A model generated the notes under the pieces. It searched no databases and had not been told where the DNA came from. It saw only the letters and a list, made by a program, of their open reading frames with translations. Of a stretch of DNA of 64,000 nt, positions 25,314-33,594 are shown one piece after another. Numbering within the stretch: position 1 is the first letter of the stretch; every line of letters begins with the position of its first letter. The stretch comes from Nocardia sp. SYP-A9097 (GTDB lineage: Bacteria > Actinomycetota > Actinomycetes > Mycobacteriales > Mycobacteriaceae): NCBI RefSeq assembly GCF_009649815.1, contig NZ_WJIC01000004.1, positions 434,001 through 498,000 of the forward strand, given 5' to 3'. The position numbers and the translations under genes were made by a program.

Positions 25314-27026
25314 TCAGTGGCGGCCGGACTGGTCGCGGGTGGCGGATGCCTGGGGGCGGGAGGCGCGGCGGCGGGCCGGGGCTCCATTCGCGGCTGTCGC
25401 GCGATCCTCGGTGCGGGCGGGGCGGCCGTTGCCGGTTGCGGGGGCGCGGTCGGGAGTTGCCGTACGGCGGGCGGTGCTGCCGGTGCGGGGGGCCGGGCCG
25501 GCGGTGGCGCGGCGGTCGGCACCATGGGCACCGGTGCCACGGGTGGTGGGGGCGCCGGTGCCGCGGGTGCGGGGAGCGCCCGTGCCACGGGTGGAGTCGG
25601 AGCGGCTTTCGGCGGAACCGTTGCGGGGGCTGCCATTTCGGCGTGAGCTGCCGTCGCCGCGGGCGGAGTCGCGGGTGCCGCCGTTGCCGCGTGAGCCGTA
25701 TTCTCCTGCGCCACGGTCATTGCCGCCGGCGCGGGCCTTGGCCATGCGGGACTGGCTGCCGCGACGGGCGCCGCCACGGCGGGCGGGCTGATCGTCGCGG
25801 TCGTCGATGCGGGGGGCGTCGGCGCGCGGGGTCACCAGTGGCGCGATGGGGCCGACCAGGGTGGTGACCGGAGCCGAATTGGCCGTCACCTGTTGTGGTT
25901 TGGTGTCGATGCCGGCCTTGCGGAGCAGGAAGGCGACATCCTTGCGCTGCTCGGGGAGCACGACCGTGACCACGTCGCCGGAGCTGCCGGCGCGGGCGGT
26001 ACGGCCCGAACGGTGCAGGTACGCCTTGTGTTCGGCGGGCGGGTCGACATGGACGACGAGTTCGACATCGTCCACGTGCACGCCGCGTGCGGCCACATCG
26101 GTGGCGACCAGGACGCGGGCGGTGCCCTCGGCGAAGGCGGCCAGGTTGCGGTCGCGGGCCGCCTGCGAGAGGTTGCCGTGCAGATCGGTGGCGGGAATGC
26201 CCGCGGCCGTCAGCTGCTTGGCGAGGCGGCGCGCGTGATGCTTGGTGCGCATGAAGAGGATTCGGCGACCCTCGCCCGAGGCCAGGGTGTTGACGAGATC
26301 GCGCTTGGCGTCCGCGCCATTGACCTCGAACACATGGTGGGTCATATCCGGAACCGGCGAATGCGCCTCGTCCACGCTGTGCGACAACGGATTCCGCATG
26401 AACCGCTTCACCAGTTTGTCCACGCCGTTGTCCAGGGTCGCGGAGAACAGCAGCCGCTGCCCATCGGCGGGGGTGGCCGCGAGAATGCGCGTCACGCCGG
26501 GCAGGAAGCCCAGATCCGCCATATGGTCGGCTTCGTCCAGCACGGTGATCCGCACCGAATCCAGCGCCACCAGACGCTGTTTCATCAAATCCTCGAGCCG
26601 CCCGGGGCACGCGACGACAATATCGACACCGGCCTTGAGCGCCTTGGCCTGCCGATTCTGCGGCACGCCACCGAAAACGGTGGTCACGCGCAATCCGCAC
26701 GCTTTCACCATGGGCTCCAGCGCAACCGCGATCTGGGTGGCGAGCTCACGGGTCGGCGCGAGAATCAAACCGATCGGCTGCCCCGGCTTACGGGTGCCGC
26801 CGCCGGCGGCCAGCCGCTCGACCATGGGAACGGAGAAGGCGAGCGTCTTACCGCTACCGGTCCGCCCGCGAGCGAGCACATCGCGTCCGGCGATCACATC
26901 GGTCAGCGTGGCGGCCTGAATGGGCATGGGCGCGAGAATGCCCTCCGCCGCGAGGGCGTCGACCAGTGCGGCGCGCACGCCGAAGTCGGCGAAAGACGCG
27001 GTGGGGCTCGTTGAAGAAGAAGTCAT
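25314..27026 (-). CDS. DEAD-box RNA helicase with Arg/Gly-rich tail
   Basis: This is an ATP-dependent RNA helicase, probably acting in ribosome assembly or mRNA turnover. Motifs in order are the Q-motif region PMPIQAATL, Walker A GRTGSGKT (about 57-61), PTRELATQ, PGRLEDL, VLDEADHMAD, SATLD, then ATDVAARGVHVDD and HRSGRTARAG. After about residue 410 a 150-aa tail rich in Arg, Gly, Ser and Thr carries repeats such as TRGTGAP, resembling RNA-binding tails of RhlE/CsdA-type proteins. ATG 27026 follows AGGAAC; the frame is open to 27137. The 420-base upstream gap may contain a long cold-shock-type leader, an inference only. Confidence 0.92.
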   Translation of the reverse strand: MTSSSTSPTASFADFGVRAALVDALAAEGILAPMPIQAATLTDVIAGRDVLARGRTGSGKTLAFSVPMVERLAAGGGTRKPGQPIGLILAPTRELATQIAVALEPMVKACGLRVTTVFGGVPQNRQAKALKAGVDIVVACPGRLEDLMKQRLVALDSVRITVLDEADHMADLGFLPGVTRILAATPADGQRLLFSATLDNGVDKLVKRFMRNPLSHSVDEAHSPVPDMTHHVFEVNGADAKRDLVNTLASGEGRRILFMRTKHHARRLAKQLTAAGIPATDLHGNLSQAARDRNLAAFAEGTARVLVATDVAARGVHVDDVELVVHVDPPAEHKAYLHRSGRTARAGSSGDVVTVVLPEQRKDVAFLLRKAGIDTKPQQVTANSAPVTTLVGPIAPLVTPRADAPRIDDRDDQPARRGGARRGSQSRMAKARAGGNDRGAGEYGSRGNGGTRDSARGDGSSRRNGSPRNGSAESRSDSTRGTGAPRTRGTGAPTTRGTGAHGADRRATAGPAPRTGSTARRTATPDRAPATGNGRPARTEDRATAANGAPARRRASRPQASATRDQSGRH

Positions 27027-27447
27027 AAAGGTTCCTGGTGCCTTTCGAGCATCGGGGTGAATCGCAGGGGCGTGCCGGACTGTTTGTTTGTCCGCACTTG
27101 CTGACCTCGCTGCGTGGCCGACGCGAAGAAAAGACATCCACGACGGAGAAGAGTATGCAAGATCGCGCTACTCAACGGCTACAACCATAGCCCAGCGCAC
27201 GAACATCCCGGCCATTGCCCACCTGTGATGTCGGTTGCTCCCGCCGGGCCTACCTCCCGATCGCGGACAGCAACCACCCGACAACCACATTTCCCGACGC
27301 GCCGATCAGATACTGATACACCGCGTTCGAAACCCCATCGATGAACGTCATCGCCCTGCCTGCCCGTCGGTATCAGCCCGCCCGACTACCCGCGAAATCA
27401 TGGGTACAGATCGGTCTGTTACCTCCGGGCAACCAGTGCTTCCGGGT
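27027..27447. other. Intergenic stretch, probable helicase promoter and leader
   Basis: No credible gene is seen. The side next to 27026 is the 5' leader of the helicase gene. The side next to 27447 lies beyond the stop of the 27448 gene and contains the palindrome at 27405-27421. Lower GC near 27140-27320 suggests regulatory DNA. Confidence 0.5.
27405..27421. promoter_or_regulatory. TetR-type operator-like palindrome
   Basis: TACAGA (27405-27410) and TCTGTTA (27415-27421) flank TCGG, giving the TACAGA-N4-TCTGT pattern bound by several TetR/AcrR-type repressors. It is not in front of an obvious gene, so it may be a relic or coincidence. Confidence 0.3.
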
Positions 27448-27855
27448 TCAGCTCGCCAGCGCGGAGTTGATCTTGCGGATGAGTTCGGCGGTGGTCGGAT
27501 GGGGCCGGCCACCCCGGGTCTGCGCCGCTGTGGCAATGGCGGTGGCAATGGTGCGGCGGAAATTCTCGGCCTCGGTCGGCGACTTCTCGGTGAGCAACCG
27601 GATGGATTCGGTGAGCGCGGGGAAGACCAGATCGGCAACCCCTGCCAGTGTGGCGGCCTTCAGATTCGGCTTGGGCTTGTCATTGAGAGCGTGGCCGACC
27701 AAACCGGTGGCGGTGCGCAGCGCATTGGCGGCGGAGGTGCTGATCCGGGTGGAGGAGATCATGCCCGGATCGGCGGCGGCCAGCAGAGTGACCACACCGT
27801 AGGCGGCGGTCTGCAGGGTGCGGGTGTCTGCCTTGCTGAGGGTGATGGTGCTCAT
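27448..27855 (-). CDS. Hypothetical helical protein, 135 aa
   Basis: The protein is Ala/Thr-rich, helical, and lacks a signal peptide. It begins MSTITLSKADTRTLQTAAYG. ATG 27855 has AAAGGAG eight bases upstream; the longer frame from 27966 would ignore that site. No family recognised. The mix of an acidic middle and RKINSALAS end suggests a soluble protein. Confidence 0.72.
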   Translation of the reverse strand: MSTITLSKADTRTLQTAAYGVVTLLAAADPGMISSTRISTSAANALRTATGLVGHALNDKPKPNLKAATLAGVADLVFPALTESIRLLTEKSPTEAENFRRTIATAIATAAQTRGGRPHPTTAELIRKINSALAS

Positions 27856-28043
27856 CGGAGTGCTCCTTTGTGGGATTCGGTGCCTTGTTCGGCGTGGTTC
27901 CCACGGTGGCCGGGCGCGCTGACAGTCCACTGACAGTGTGCTGATGGGCCATGAAAATAGGGGCATGTGTCGAATAGTGCTGAGGTTGTTCGACTTCTAG
28001 GCTGGGGTGCGGCGGTCGGGGCAGCAAGCGAGAAGGGGTAGGT

Positions 28044-28508
28044 ATGTCGGTTTCCAGGAAGTCGGTGGTCTCGGTGGGTGTCGCCGCATTGGCGGGAATG
28101 GTGTCGCTGGGCGCGGGGACCGCCTCGGCAGCGGATTCTGCGCTGGTCAATATGAGCTGTATCGGGCTCAGCCCTAACGTCGTCGATGTGCCGTACAGCG
28201 CCCAGGTGATCATGTCGCAGTACGGTCTGCCGCCCGGCGTCGCCTCCTTCACCGTGCACACCGGCGCGAGCATCTGGGGCGGTTACGGCACCACCCCGAC
28301 GCTCACCTGGACCAATACCGCGACGGGAGCGAGCGGCTCGGTGACCGGTTTCTCGCCGATGTCCTCGATGTTCGGCAGCGGCAGCACCGTCTACTTCATG
28401 AACCTGCCGACGGGTTCGGGCAATGTGCGCATTGATCTTTCGGTGGTCAACACCGGTTTGATCCCGGTCCCGCCGGTGAACTGCTCGGGAAATATCGACC
28501 TCGCGTAG
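28044..28508 (+). CDS. Secreted protein, 154 aa, unknown
   Basis: A clear Sec signal peptide ends GTASA-AD near residue 31. The mature part is small, neutral, Gly/Ser/Thr-rich and beta-like, with Cys in NMSCIGL and PVNCSGN that may pair. GTG/ATG start with GAAGGGG upstream. It has no family I recognise and is monocistronic, divergent from the 27448 gene. Confidence 0.72.
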   Translation: MSVSRKSVVSVGVAALAGMVSLGAGTASAADSALVNMSCIGLSPNVVDVPYSAQVIMSQYGLPPGVASFTVHTGASIWGGYGTTPTLTWTNTATGASGSVTGFSPMSSMFGSGSTVYFMNLPTGSGNVRIDLSVVNTGLIPVPPVNCSGNIDLA

Positions 28509-28511
28509 CCC

Positions 28512-29549
28512 TCAATGAGTCAGGGTGACTTTCGCCAATCCCGAGGGGTGATCGGCGTCTATTCCCAATTCTCGTGAGACGGCGAGTGCGAGTTGCTGGC
28601 CCCGAATGGTGGCCAGCACGCACTCGCCCAGATGACCCAGCGCGGGCCAGCCGATCGAGGCTTCGATCGCGGTGCCCGCCAGCACAATCGGCGCGTAGCG
28701 GGCGGTGAGTGGTGCGCGCAGTTCGAGGGTGTCGGTATCGGCGGGACCCGAACCCGCCAGCAAAACCGCGGGTGTGCCGGGACCGGTGACCGCGATCGGC
28801 CCGTGCCGGAAATCTGCGCTGGAGAAGCCGTGCGCCATGACGCCGGTGGTCTCCTGCAGTTTGAGCGCGGTCTCCAGCGCGGCCGGATAGCAGGCGCTAC
28901 GGCCGACCACGGCCAGCCGGTCGACGGTGGCCAAGAGTGCGGCGGCGCGGTCCACGGCTTCGGTATCGGCGAGCAGATCGGCTGCGGCCGCGGGCAATTC
29001 GGCGGCCGCACGCTGGGTCACACCGCCGGGGCCCAGGCCCGAGGCGATGGCGAGGACCGCCAGCATCTGACCGGTGACCGTCTTGGTGGCGGGCACCGCG
29101 CGCTCGGGTCCGGCCTCCAGCGCAACGGTGTAGTGCGCGGTCCGTGCGAGGGCGGAGTCCGGATCATTGGTCACCGCTACGACTTTCGCTCCCGCCGCGA
29201 CATAGCGCCGGGTCAGATCGACGATCTCCGGCGTGCGCCCGGACTGGGACAGCGCGATCAGCAGCCAGCCCCCGAATCCGGCGGGCTCACGGCCGTAGAC
29301 CGTGGCCACACTCGGCGCGACCAGGCAGGTGGGCAGCCCGGTCTGCAACTCGACCGCGTATCGACCCAGCAGCGCGGCATTATCGGAGGAGCCGCGCGCC
29401 AGGAAGGCGACACCGACCGGCGCACCCGAATCGAAAAGCGCGGCAACGGCATTGCCGATCGAGTTGAAGCGATCCGCGAGCGCGGCGAGCACTCGCGGCT
29501 GATCGCGCATCTCGGCTTCCATCAGGCGGCCGAGCCGGGTGGGGTTCAT
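28512..29549 (-). CDS. Double-SIS-domain sugar-phosphate deaminase/deglycase
   Basis: This resembles the isomerase half of GlmS and the NagB-II/FrlB group, which remove an amine from an amino-sugar or fructosamine phosphate. Two SIS domains are visible. The first has AFLARGSSDNAALLGRYAVE, LSQSGRTPEIVDL and VPATKTVTGQ; the second has VVGRSACYPAALETALKLQE. The length of 345 aa is normal for NagB-II/FrlB and there is no glutaminase domain. It is the last gene of the APC permease-ROK kinase-SIS operon, 23 bases after the kinase, which argues for catabolism rather than synthesis. Exact substrate unknown. Confidence 0.85.
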   Translation of the reverse strand: MNPTRLGRLMEAEMRDQPRVLAALADRFNSIGNAVAALFDSGAPVGVAFLARGSSDNAALLGRYAVELQTGLPTCLVAPSVATVYGREPAGFGGWLLIALSQSGRTPEIVDLTRRYVAAGAKVVAVTNDPDSALARTAHYTVALEAGPERAVPATKTVTGQMLAVLAIASGLGPGGVTQRAAAELPAAAADLLADTEAVDRAAALLATVDRLAVVGRSACYPAALETALKLQETTGVMAHGFSSADFRHGPIAVTGPGTPAVLLAGSGPADTDTLELRAPLTARYAPIVLAGTAIEASIGWPALGHLGECVLATIRGQQLALAVSRELGIDADHPSGLAKVTLTH

Positions 29550-29572
29550 CGGGGTCCTCCAGAGGTGGTCAA

Positions 29573-30502
29573 TCAGTTTGGGGGAGTGGTGGTTTCGGTG
29601 TTCAGTGCCAGGGCTACCGCGCCGTGCAGGGAGGCGTCCTCGAGAAAATGCGCGGCACGGAATTCGGGTGGGAAGGCGGTGGCCGAGGTGACCATTTCGG
29701 TGAGCGCCGGGAGGATGACATCGGCGGCGGCCATCATTCCGCCGCCGATCACAATGCGCGCGGGGTCGACGAATACCGCGAGATTGGCCAGCGCCATGGC
29801 GAGGGTTTCCAGGCTGTGCCGCACGAACTCTTGTGCCCGCGGATCATTGCGGCGGAAGAGTTCGGCACTGGTCACGGGCTCGCCGAGCAGGGCCGAGGCG
29901 CGCTGTCCGAGCCCGCGCCCGGCCACCAACTCCTCCAGCGGGGCGTGCCCGGCGGCGACCGCGCCGACCGGAGCGCCGCCGGGATTCATATACCCGATCT
30001 CCCCGGCGGCCTGATGCGCTCCCGCAATCACCTGCCCGCCGACAATCAGCGCGGCGGCGATCCCGGTTCCGAGGCTGACATATATCCCGGTATCGATACC
30101 GCGCAGCGCGCCGAACCGCAGTTCGGCCAGTGCCGCGGCCCGCACGTCATTGCCGACCCGCACCTCGGGTACGCCGAATTCGCTTGCGAGCCGGGCCGAC
30201 AGCGCCAGTGTCTCCCAACCGGGCAGATTGGGAGTCAACTGGATGCCGTCGGCCCGGATAATCCCGGGACATACCGCCGCCCATCCGGTGACGGGCAGAC
30301 CATGCCCCTCACGCGCGGCCTGTTCGAGTCGTCGGACGGTTTCGGCGGTGCGGCCCAGGATGTGGTCGGGTCCGAGGTCCGTCCGGGTGTCCAGGCGTTC
30401 GCGCAGCAATATCGTGCCGTGCGAATCAGCGAGCGCGATATCGGTTTTGGTACCGCCGAAATCGACGCCCATGACGGCGAATTCGCTGGCTGCGTGCGGC
30501 AT
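29573..30502 (-). CDS. ROK-family sugar kinase
   Basis: This would phosphorylate the sugar brought in by the neighbouring permease. The phosphate motif GVDFGGTKTDIAL is at residues 12-24, NDVRAAALAEL carries the family Asp/Asn, and IYVSLGTGIAAAL and AHQAAGEIGYMNPGG follow. The usual Cys-rich zinc motif of ROK proteins (CxCGxxGC) is missing; the position reads GGAPVGAVAAGHAPLEEL. The length of 309 aa is standard. It sits 60 bases after the permease and 23 before the SIS gene. Candidate substrates are glucosamine, GlcNAc or a fructosamine. Confidence 0.86.
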   Translation of the reverse strand: MPHAASEFAVMGVDFGGTKTDIALADSHGTILLRERLDTRTDLGPDHILGRTAETVRRLEQAAREGHGLPVTGWAAVCPGIIRADGIQLTPNLPGWETLALSARLASEFGVPEVRVGNDVRAAALAELRFGALRGIDTGIYVSLGTGIAAALIVGGQVIAGAHQAAGEIGYMNPGGAPVGAVAAGHAPLEELVAGRGLGQRASALLGEPVTSAELFRRNDPRAQEFVRHSLETLAMALANLAVFVDPARIVIGGGMMAAADVILPALTEMVTSATAFPPEFRAAHFLEDASLHGAVALALNTETTTPPN

Positions 30503-30562
30503 TCGGAATCCTCGGTGCGTTCGGGCCGGGCCGCCGCGCAGGTGGCGGCCCGGCGGGGCGAG

Positions 30563-32020
30563 TCAGTCGGCGACGGTGTCGGCGGGTTCGGGATGCAGGT
30601 ACTCCTCCTGAATCTCCTTGGGACCGAACGGCCATACGCCCTCGGCGCGCGCCCAGATCAGGAAGGCGATGACGCCCAGCCCGACCCATGCGAGCGACCA
30701 TTCGATGGGATGCACACCCGGATTCGATTTATCGGCATAGCCGTAGATGGCCAGCCAGCCGACCGCGGCCACCACCGCGGGTAGCGGATACAGGAACATC
30801 CTGTACGGGCGCACGAGATCCGGTTGCCGCCTGCGCAATACGATCACGGCGGCGATCTGCGCGAGGGCCTGCACGATCACCATGACGGTGGTGAGTAGCG
30901 AAATCAGCACTGTCAGTGGCGGATGCGTGGCCGAGGTGCCGATATGCCGGGCGAGCAGGAATCCGCCCGCGGTGACCACGCCCATGGCGATCAGTCCCAG
31001 CACCGGGAACTGATGCTTGGGATGCAGCCGGCCGAACGACTTGAAGAACACCCGGTCGTGCGCGGCGTCGAACGGTACCCGGGAGCCGCCGAGCAGTCCG
31101 GTGAAGACCGAGGCGAACGCGGTGATCAGGATGAGCCCGGTGACGACCTGCGCCGCACCCTTACCCATGGTCGTCTCCAATACGGCGGAGGCCACCGAGC
31201 GGGATGCCACATTGTCCGGATCGAGCATGTCCTTCCAATTGGTCACGCCCAGTACGCCGATCTGCATGAGCAGATAGATGCACATGACGCCGAGGATGGC
31301 GAAGATGATCGAGCGCGGCAGCACCCGGCCCGGATTCTTCAGTTCGGCACCGAGGTACGCGGAGGTGTTGTATCCGAGATAGTCGTAGATGCCGATGGTC
31401 AGACCGGAGGCGAAGCCCAGCCAGAAGGTGTTGCTGCCCAAGTCGATTGCGTTATCGGGCCAGTCGAAGGCCATGCTCGCGTGGAAGTGCGTGAAGGAAG
31501 CCAGGATGACCGCGGCCACCGAGATGATCATGACCGCCCACATGACGACGGTGATCTTGCCGATGCTGTCCACCCGCCGCCACAGCAGCGCGATCACCAG
31601 CGCCACCACCGCGACGCCGACGATATCGCCCTGGGTATTGCTCATGGACGGCCACAGATAGGTCAGGTACTGCACCAGCCCCTGCACCCCGGTGGACATG
31701 ATGAGCGGGATGAAAAGCATTGCGGTCCAGACGAACAGGAATGGCATGAGCCGTCCGCTGCGGTACTGGAAAGCCTGCTTCAGATAGACGTAGGTGCCGC
31801 CCGCGCCGGGCATGGCGGCACCGAGTTCGGCCCAGATGAGGCCGTCGACGAGGGCGAGGACCGCGCCCGCGATGAAGCCGATGACGGCGTGCGGGCCGCC
31901 GAACGCGGCGACCATGAGCGGAATCGTGACGAAGGGGCCGATGCCGACCATCTGACTCATGTTGATGGCGGTGGCCTGGAACAGGCCGATTCTTCGGGGG
32001 AGTTGACGGGGACCGGACAT
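30563..32020 (-). CDS. APC-superfamily permease
   Basis: This proton-linked importer of the amino acid-polyamine-organocation type has 12 or so membrane segments across 485 aa. The N-terminus IGLFQATAINMSQMVGIGPF contains the family's unwound TM1 GxG region, and ELGAAMPGAGGTYVYLKQAF is the consensus amphipathic region. ATG 32020 follows GGAGGAAG at a good distance; the open frame from 32092 would run across the operator. First gene of the operon. APC carriers take amino acids and derivatives, including fructoselysine in E. coli (FrlA), which is the basis for the Amadori idea. Confidence 0.88.
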   Translation of the reverse strand: MSGPRQLPRRIGLFQATAINMSQMVGIGPFVTIPLMVAAFGGPHAVIGFIAGAVLALVDGLIWAELGAAMPGAGGTYVYLKQAFQYRSGRLMPFLFVWTAMLFIPLIMSTGVQGLVQYLTYLWPSMSNTQGDIVGVAVVALVIALLWRRVDSIGKITVVMWAVMIISVAAVILASFTHFHASMAFDWPDNAIDLGSNTFWLGFASGLTIGIYDYLGYNTSAYLGAELKNPGRVLPRSIIFAILGVMCIYLLMQIGVLGVTNWKDMLDPDNVASRSVASAVLETTMGKGAAQVVTGLILITAFASVFTGLLGGSRVPFDAAHDRVFFKSFGRLHPKHQFPVLGLIAMGVVTAGGFLLARHIGTSATHPPLTVLISLLTTVMVIVQALAQIAAVIVLRRRQPDLVRPYRMFLYPLPAVVAAVGWLAIYGYADKSNPGVHPIEWSLAWVGLGVIAFLIWARAEGVWPFGPKEIQEEYLHPEPADTVAD

Positions 32021-32058
32021 GGGGCTTCCTCCGGTGGGAGCGGAGCGGGCGAGTGGTT

Positions 32059-32082
32059 TAGTAAAGTTAAGTTCCTTTACTA
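32059..32082. promoter_or_regulatory. Palindromic ROK operator between permease and regulator
   Basis: Perfect 8-base arms TAGTAAAG (32059-32066) and CTTTACTA (32075-32082) flank TTAAGTTC. The AT-rich site stands out from the surrounding GC-rich DNA. It lies in the 134-base gap between divergent permease and ROK repressor genes, so it probably binds the repressor and controls both. Confidence 0.82.
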
Positions 32083-32154
32083 TTGCCGTCAAGAGGTCGT
32101 CAGGATTCGTTTGCCTAGAGTTGATCGGACGACACGAGCGAGAAACGGAAGGCG

Positions 32155-33333
32155 ATGGAAGAAGTCCCCTGGAATCGGCAACGCCTGCGCAGCAATAACG
32201 AGTGGTTACTGCTCGAACAGCTACGCAATGCGGGCCCGGCGAGCCGTGCCCAACTCGCCAGGGACACCGGGCTTTCCAAGCCGACCGTGTCCAGTGCCCT
32301 TGCCGCGCTACAGCGCAACGGCCTGGTCCGGGAGATGGGCACGATGGTGCCCGAGCGCGGGCGCACCGCCGTGCTCTACGAGCCGGACCCCACCGCCGGA
32401 TACGTGCTCGGCATCGATATCGGCCGCGCCAACCTGCGCGCGGCAGTCGCCGATCTCTCCGGAAAGGTGCTGGCCCGCACCGATATAGCCAATAAGGCGC
32501 GGACCGCCATTGCCGTCGCAGATATCGCCGTGTCGGCCGCCGAGCAGGTGTGCGAGACCGCGGGGGTCACCGCCGATCAGGTGATCCACGCGGCGCTGGG
32601 CAGTCCCGGTGTCTTCGACCCGCAGGACGGGCGCATGCACTTCGCGGTGAACCTGCCCGGCTGGGGGCGGGCCGGACTGCTCGACACCATTCGCGAACGC
32701 CTGGGCGGACCGGAACTGTCGGTGCACAATGATGCCAATCTGGCGGCCCTGGGGGAGTACGTCTTCGGTGCCGGGCGCGGCAGCCGCCTCTTCGTCTACG
32801 TGCTGATCGGTACCGGGCTCGGCGTCGGAATCGTCTCGCAGGGTGAGCTTTTCACCGGTGCGCACGGTGCGGCCGGTGAGGTCGGCTTCCTGCCGACGAC
32901 TTTCGGCGCGCCCGAGACGGAGGCGCCGCGCCGGGGTGCGCTGGAGGAGGCGGTCTCGGCCGAGGCGGTAGTCAAAGCCGCACGCGCACAAGGCATGACC
33001 GGAAGGCTCACCGCCAAACTTGTCTTCGAGCAGGCGCGGGCGGGGCATCCGATCGCCGCGAATGTCGTTCGGCAGGAAGGGGAAAGGGTCGCTTTGGTGG
33101 TCGCCGCCGTCACCGCGGTACTGGATCCGGACGTGATCGCCCTGGGCGGTGGACTCGGCCACAGCGCCGACCTCTACCTCGATGAGGTGCGCGCCGCCCT
33201 GCAACGCTCCACCCCGCTGCGCCCGCAGGTCGCCTCCAGCGAATTGGGTGATGACGCGGTACTGCTCGGCGCTATCGCCACCGCCCTGCGGATTGCCCGG
33301 CCACAGGTATTCGATCGCCGGGCCGGGAACTGA
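32155..33333 (+). CDS. ROK-family transcriptional repressor (NagC/XylR-like)
   Basis: An N-terminal winged helix (LLEQLRNAGPASRAQLARDT, then GLSKPTVSSALAALQRNGLV) precedes a full ROK sugar-binding domain with GIDIGRANLRAAVADL, SVHNDANLAALGEYVFGAG, VLIGTGLGVGIVSQGELFTG and HGAAGEVGFLP. The length of 392 aa is normal. The P-loop-like ATP motif is weak, as usual for regulators. It is divergent from the permease operon across the palindrome at 32059-32082, so it should repress that operon until a sugar or sugar phosphate binds. Confidence 0.9.
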   Translation: MEEVPWNRQRLRSNNEWLLLEQLRNAGPASRAQLARDTGLSKPTVSSALAALQRNGLVREMGTMVPERGRTAVLYEPDPTAGYVLGIDIGRANLRAAVADLSGKVLARTDIANKARTAIAVADIAVSAAEQVCETAGVTADQVIHAALGSPGVFDPQDGRMHFAVNLPGWGRAGLLDTIRERLGGPELSVHNDANLAALGEYVFGAGRGSRLFVYVLIGTGLGVGIVSQGELFTGAHGAAGEVGFLPTTFGAPETEAPRRGALEEAVSAEAVVKAARAQGMTGRLTAKLVFEQARAGHPIAANVVRQEGERVALVVAAVTAVLDPDVIALGGGLGHSADLYLDEVRAALQRSTPLRPQVASSELGDDAVLLGAIATALRIARPQVFDRRAGN

Positions 33334-33536
33334 GCTGATCGTCGGCTACTTCGGCACCCGACGCTGTATATCGGCGAACCGCAGATGCTCATCGGCCACT
33401 CCGGGCTCTCCAAGCCGCATATCGACTTCGGCATCGACGCTGCCCTGACCAGGGCATACTGCGGATCGCAGGGCCAACTCGGCTGCTGAACCGAATTCTA
33501 TTCCCGAGCCGCGACGACTTTCGCGCGGCCGGGGAG

Positions 33537-33588
33537 TCCTAGTTGTCGAGGGTGTTCTGTGCGAGCACCCACTCGACGGTCCTAGGAG
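33537..33588 (+). promoter_or_regulatory. Leader hairpin that pairs the sigma-factor ribosome site
   Basis: An inner stem GTCGAGGGTG (33545-33554) pairs with CACC-CA-CTCGAC (33566-33577, two-base bulge). An outer stem TCCTAG (33537-33542) pairs with CTAGGA (33582-33587). The outer right arm contains most of the AGGAG ribosome site (33584-33588) of the gene starting at 33595. Translation may depend on opening this hairpin. Confidence 0.5.
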
Positions 33589-33594
33589 TGCCGC

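Noticed and set aside
33346..33536. Possible small gene between the ROK repressor and the sigma factor
   Set aside because: Short open frames exist, but none has a ribosome site or recognisable sequence, and the stretch is probably promoter and leader.
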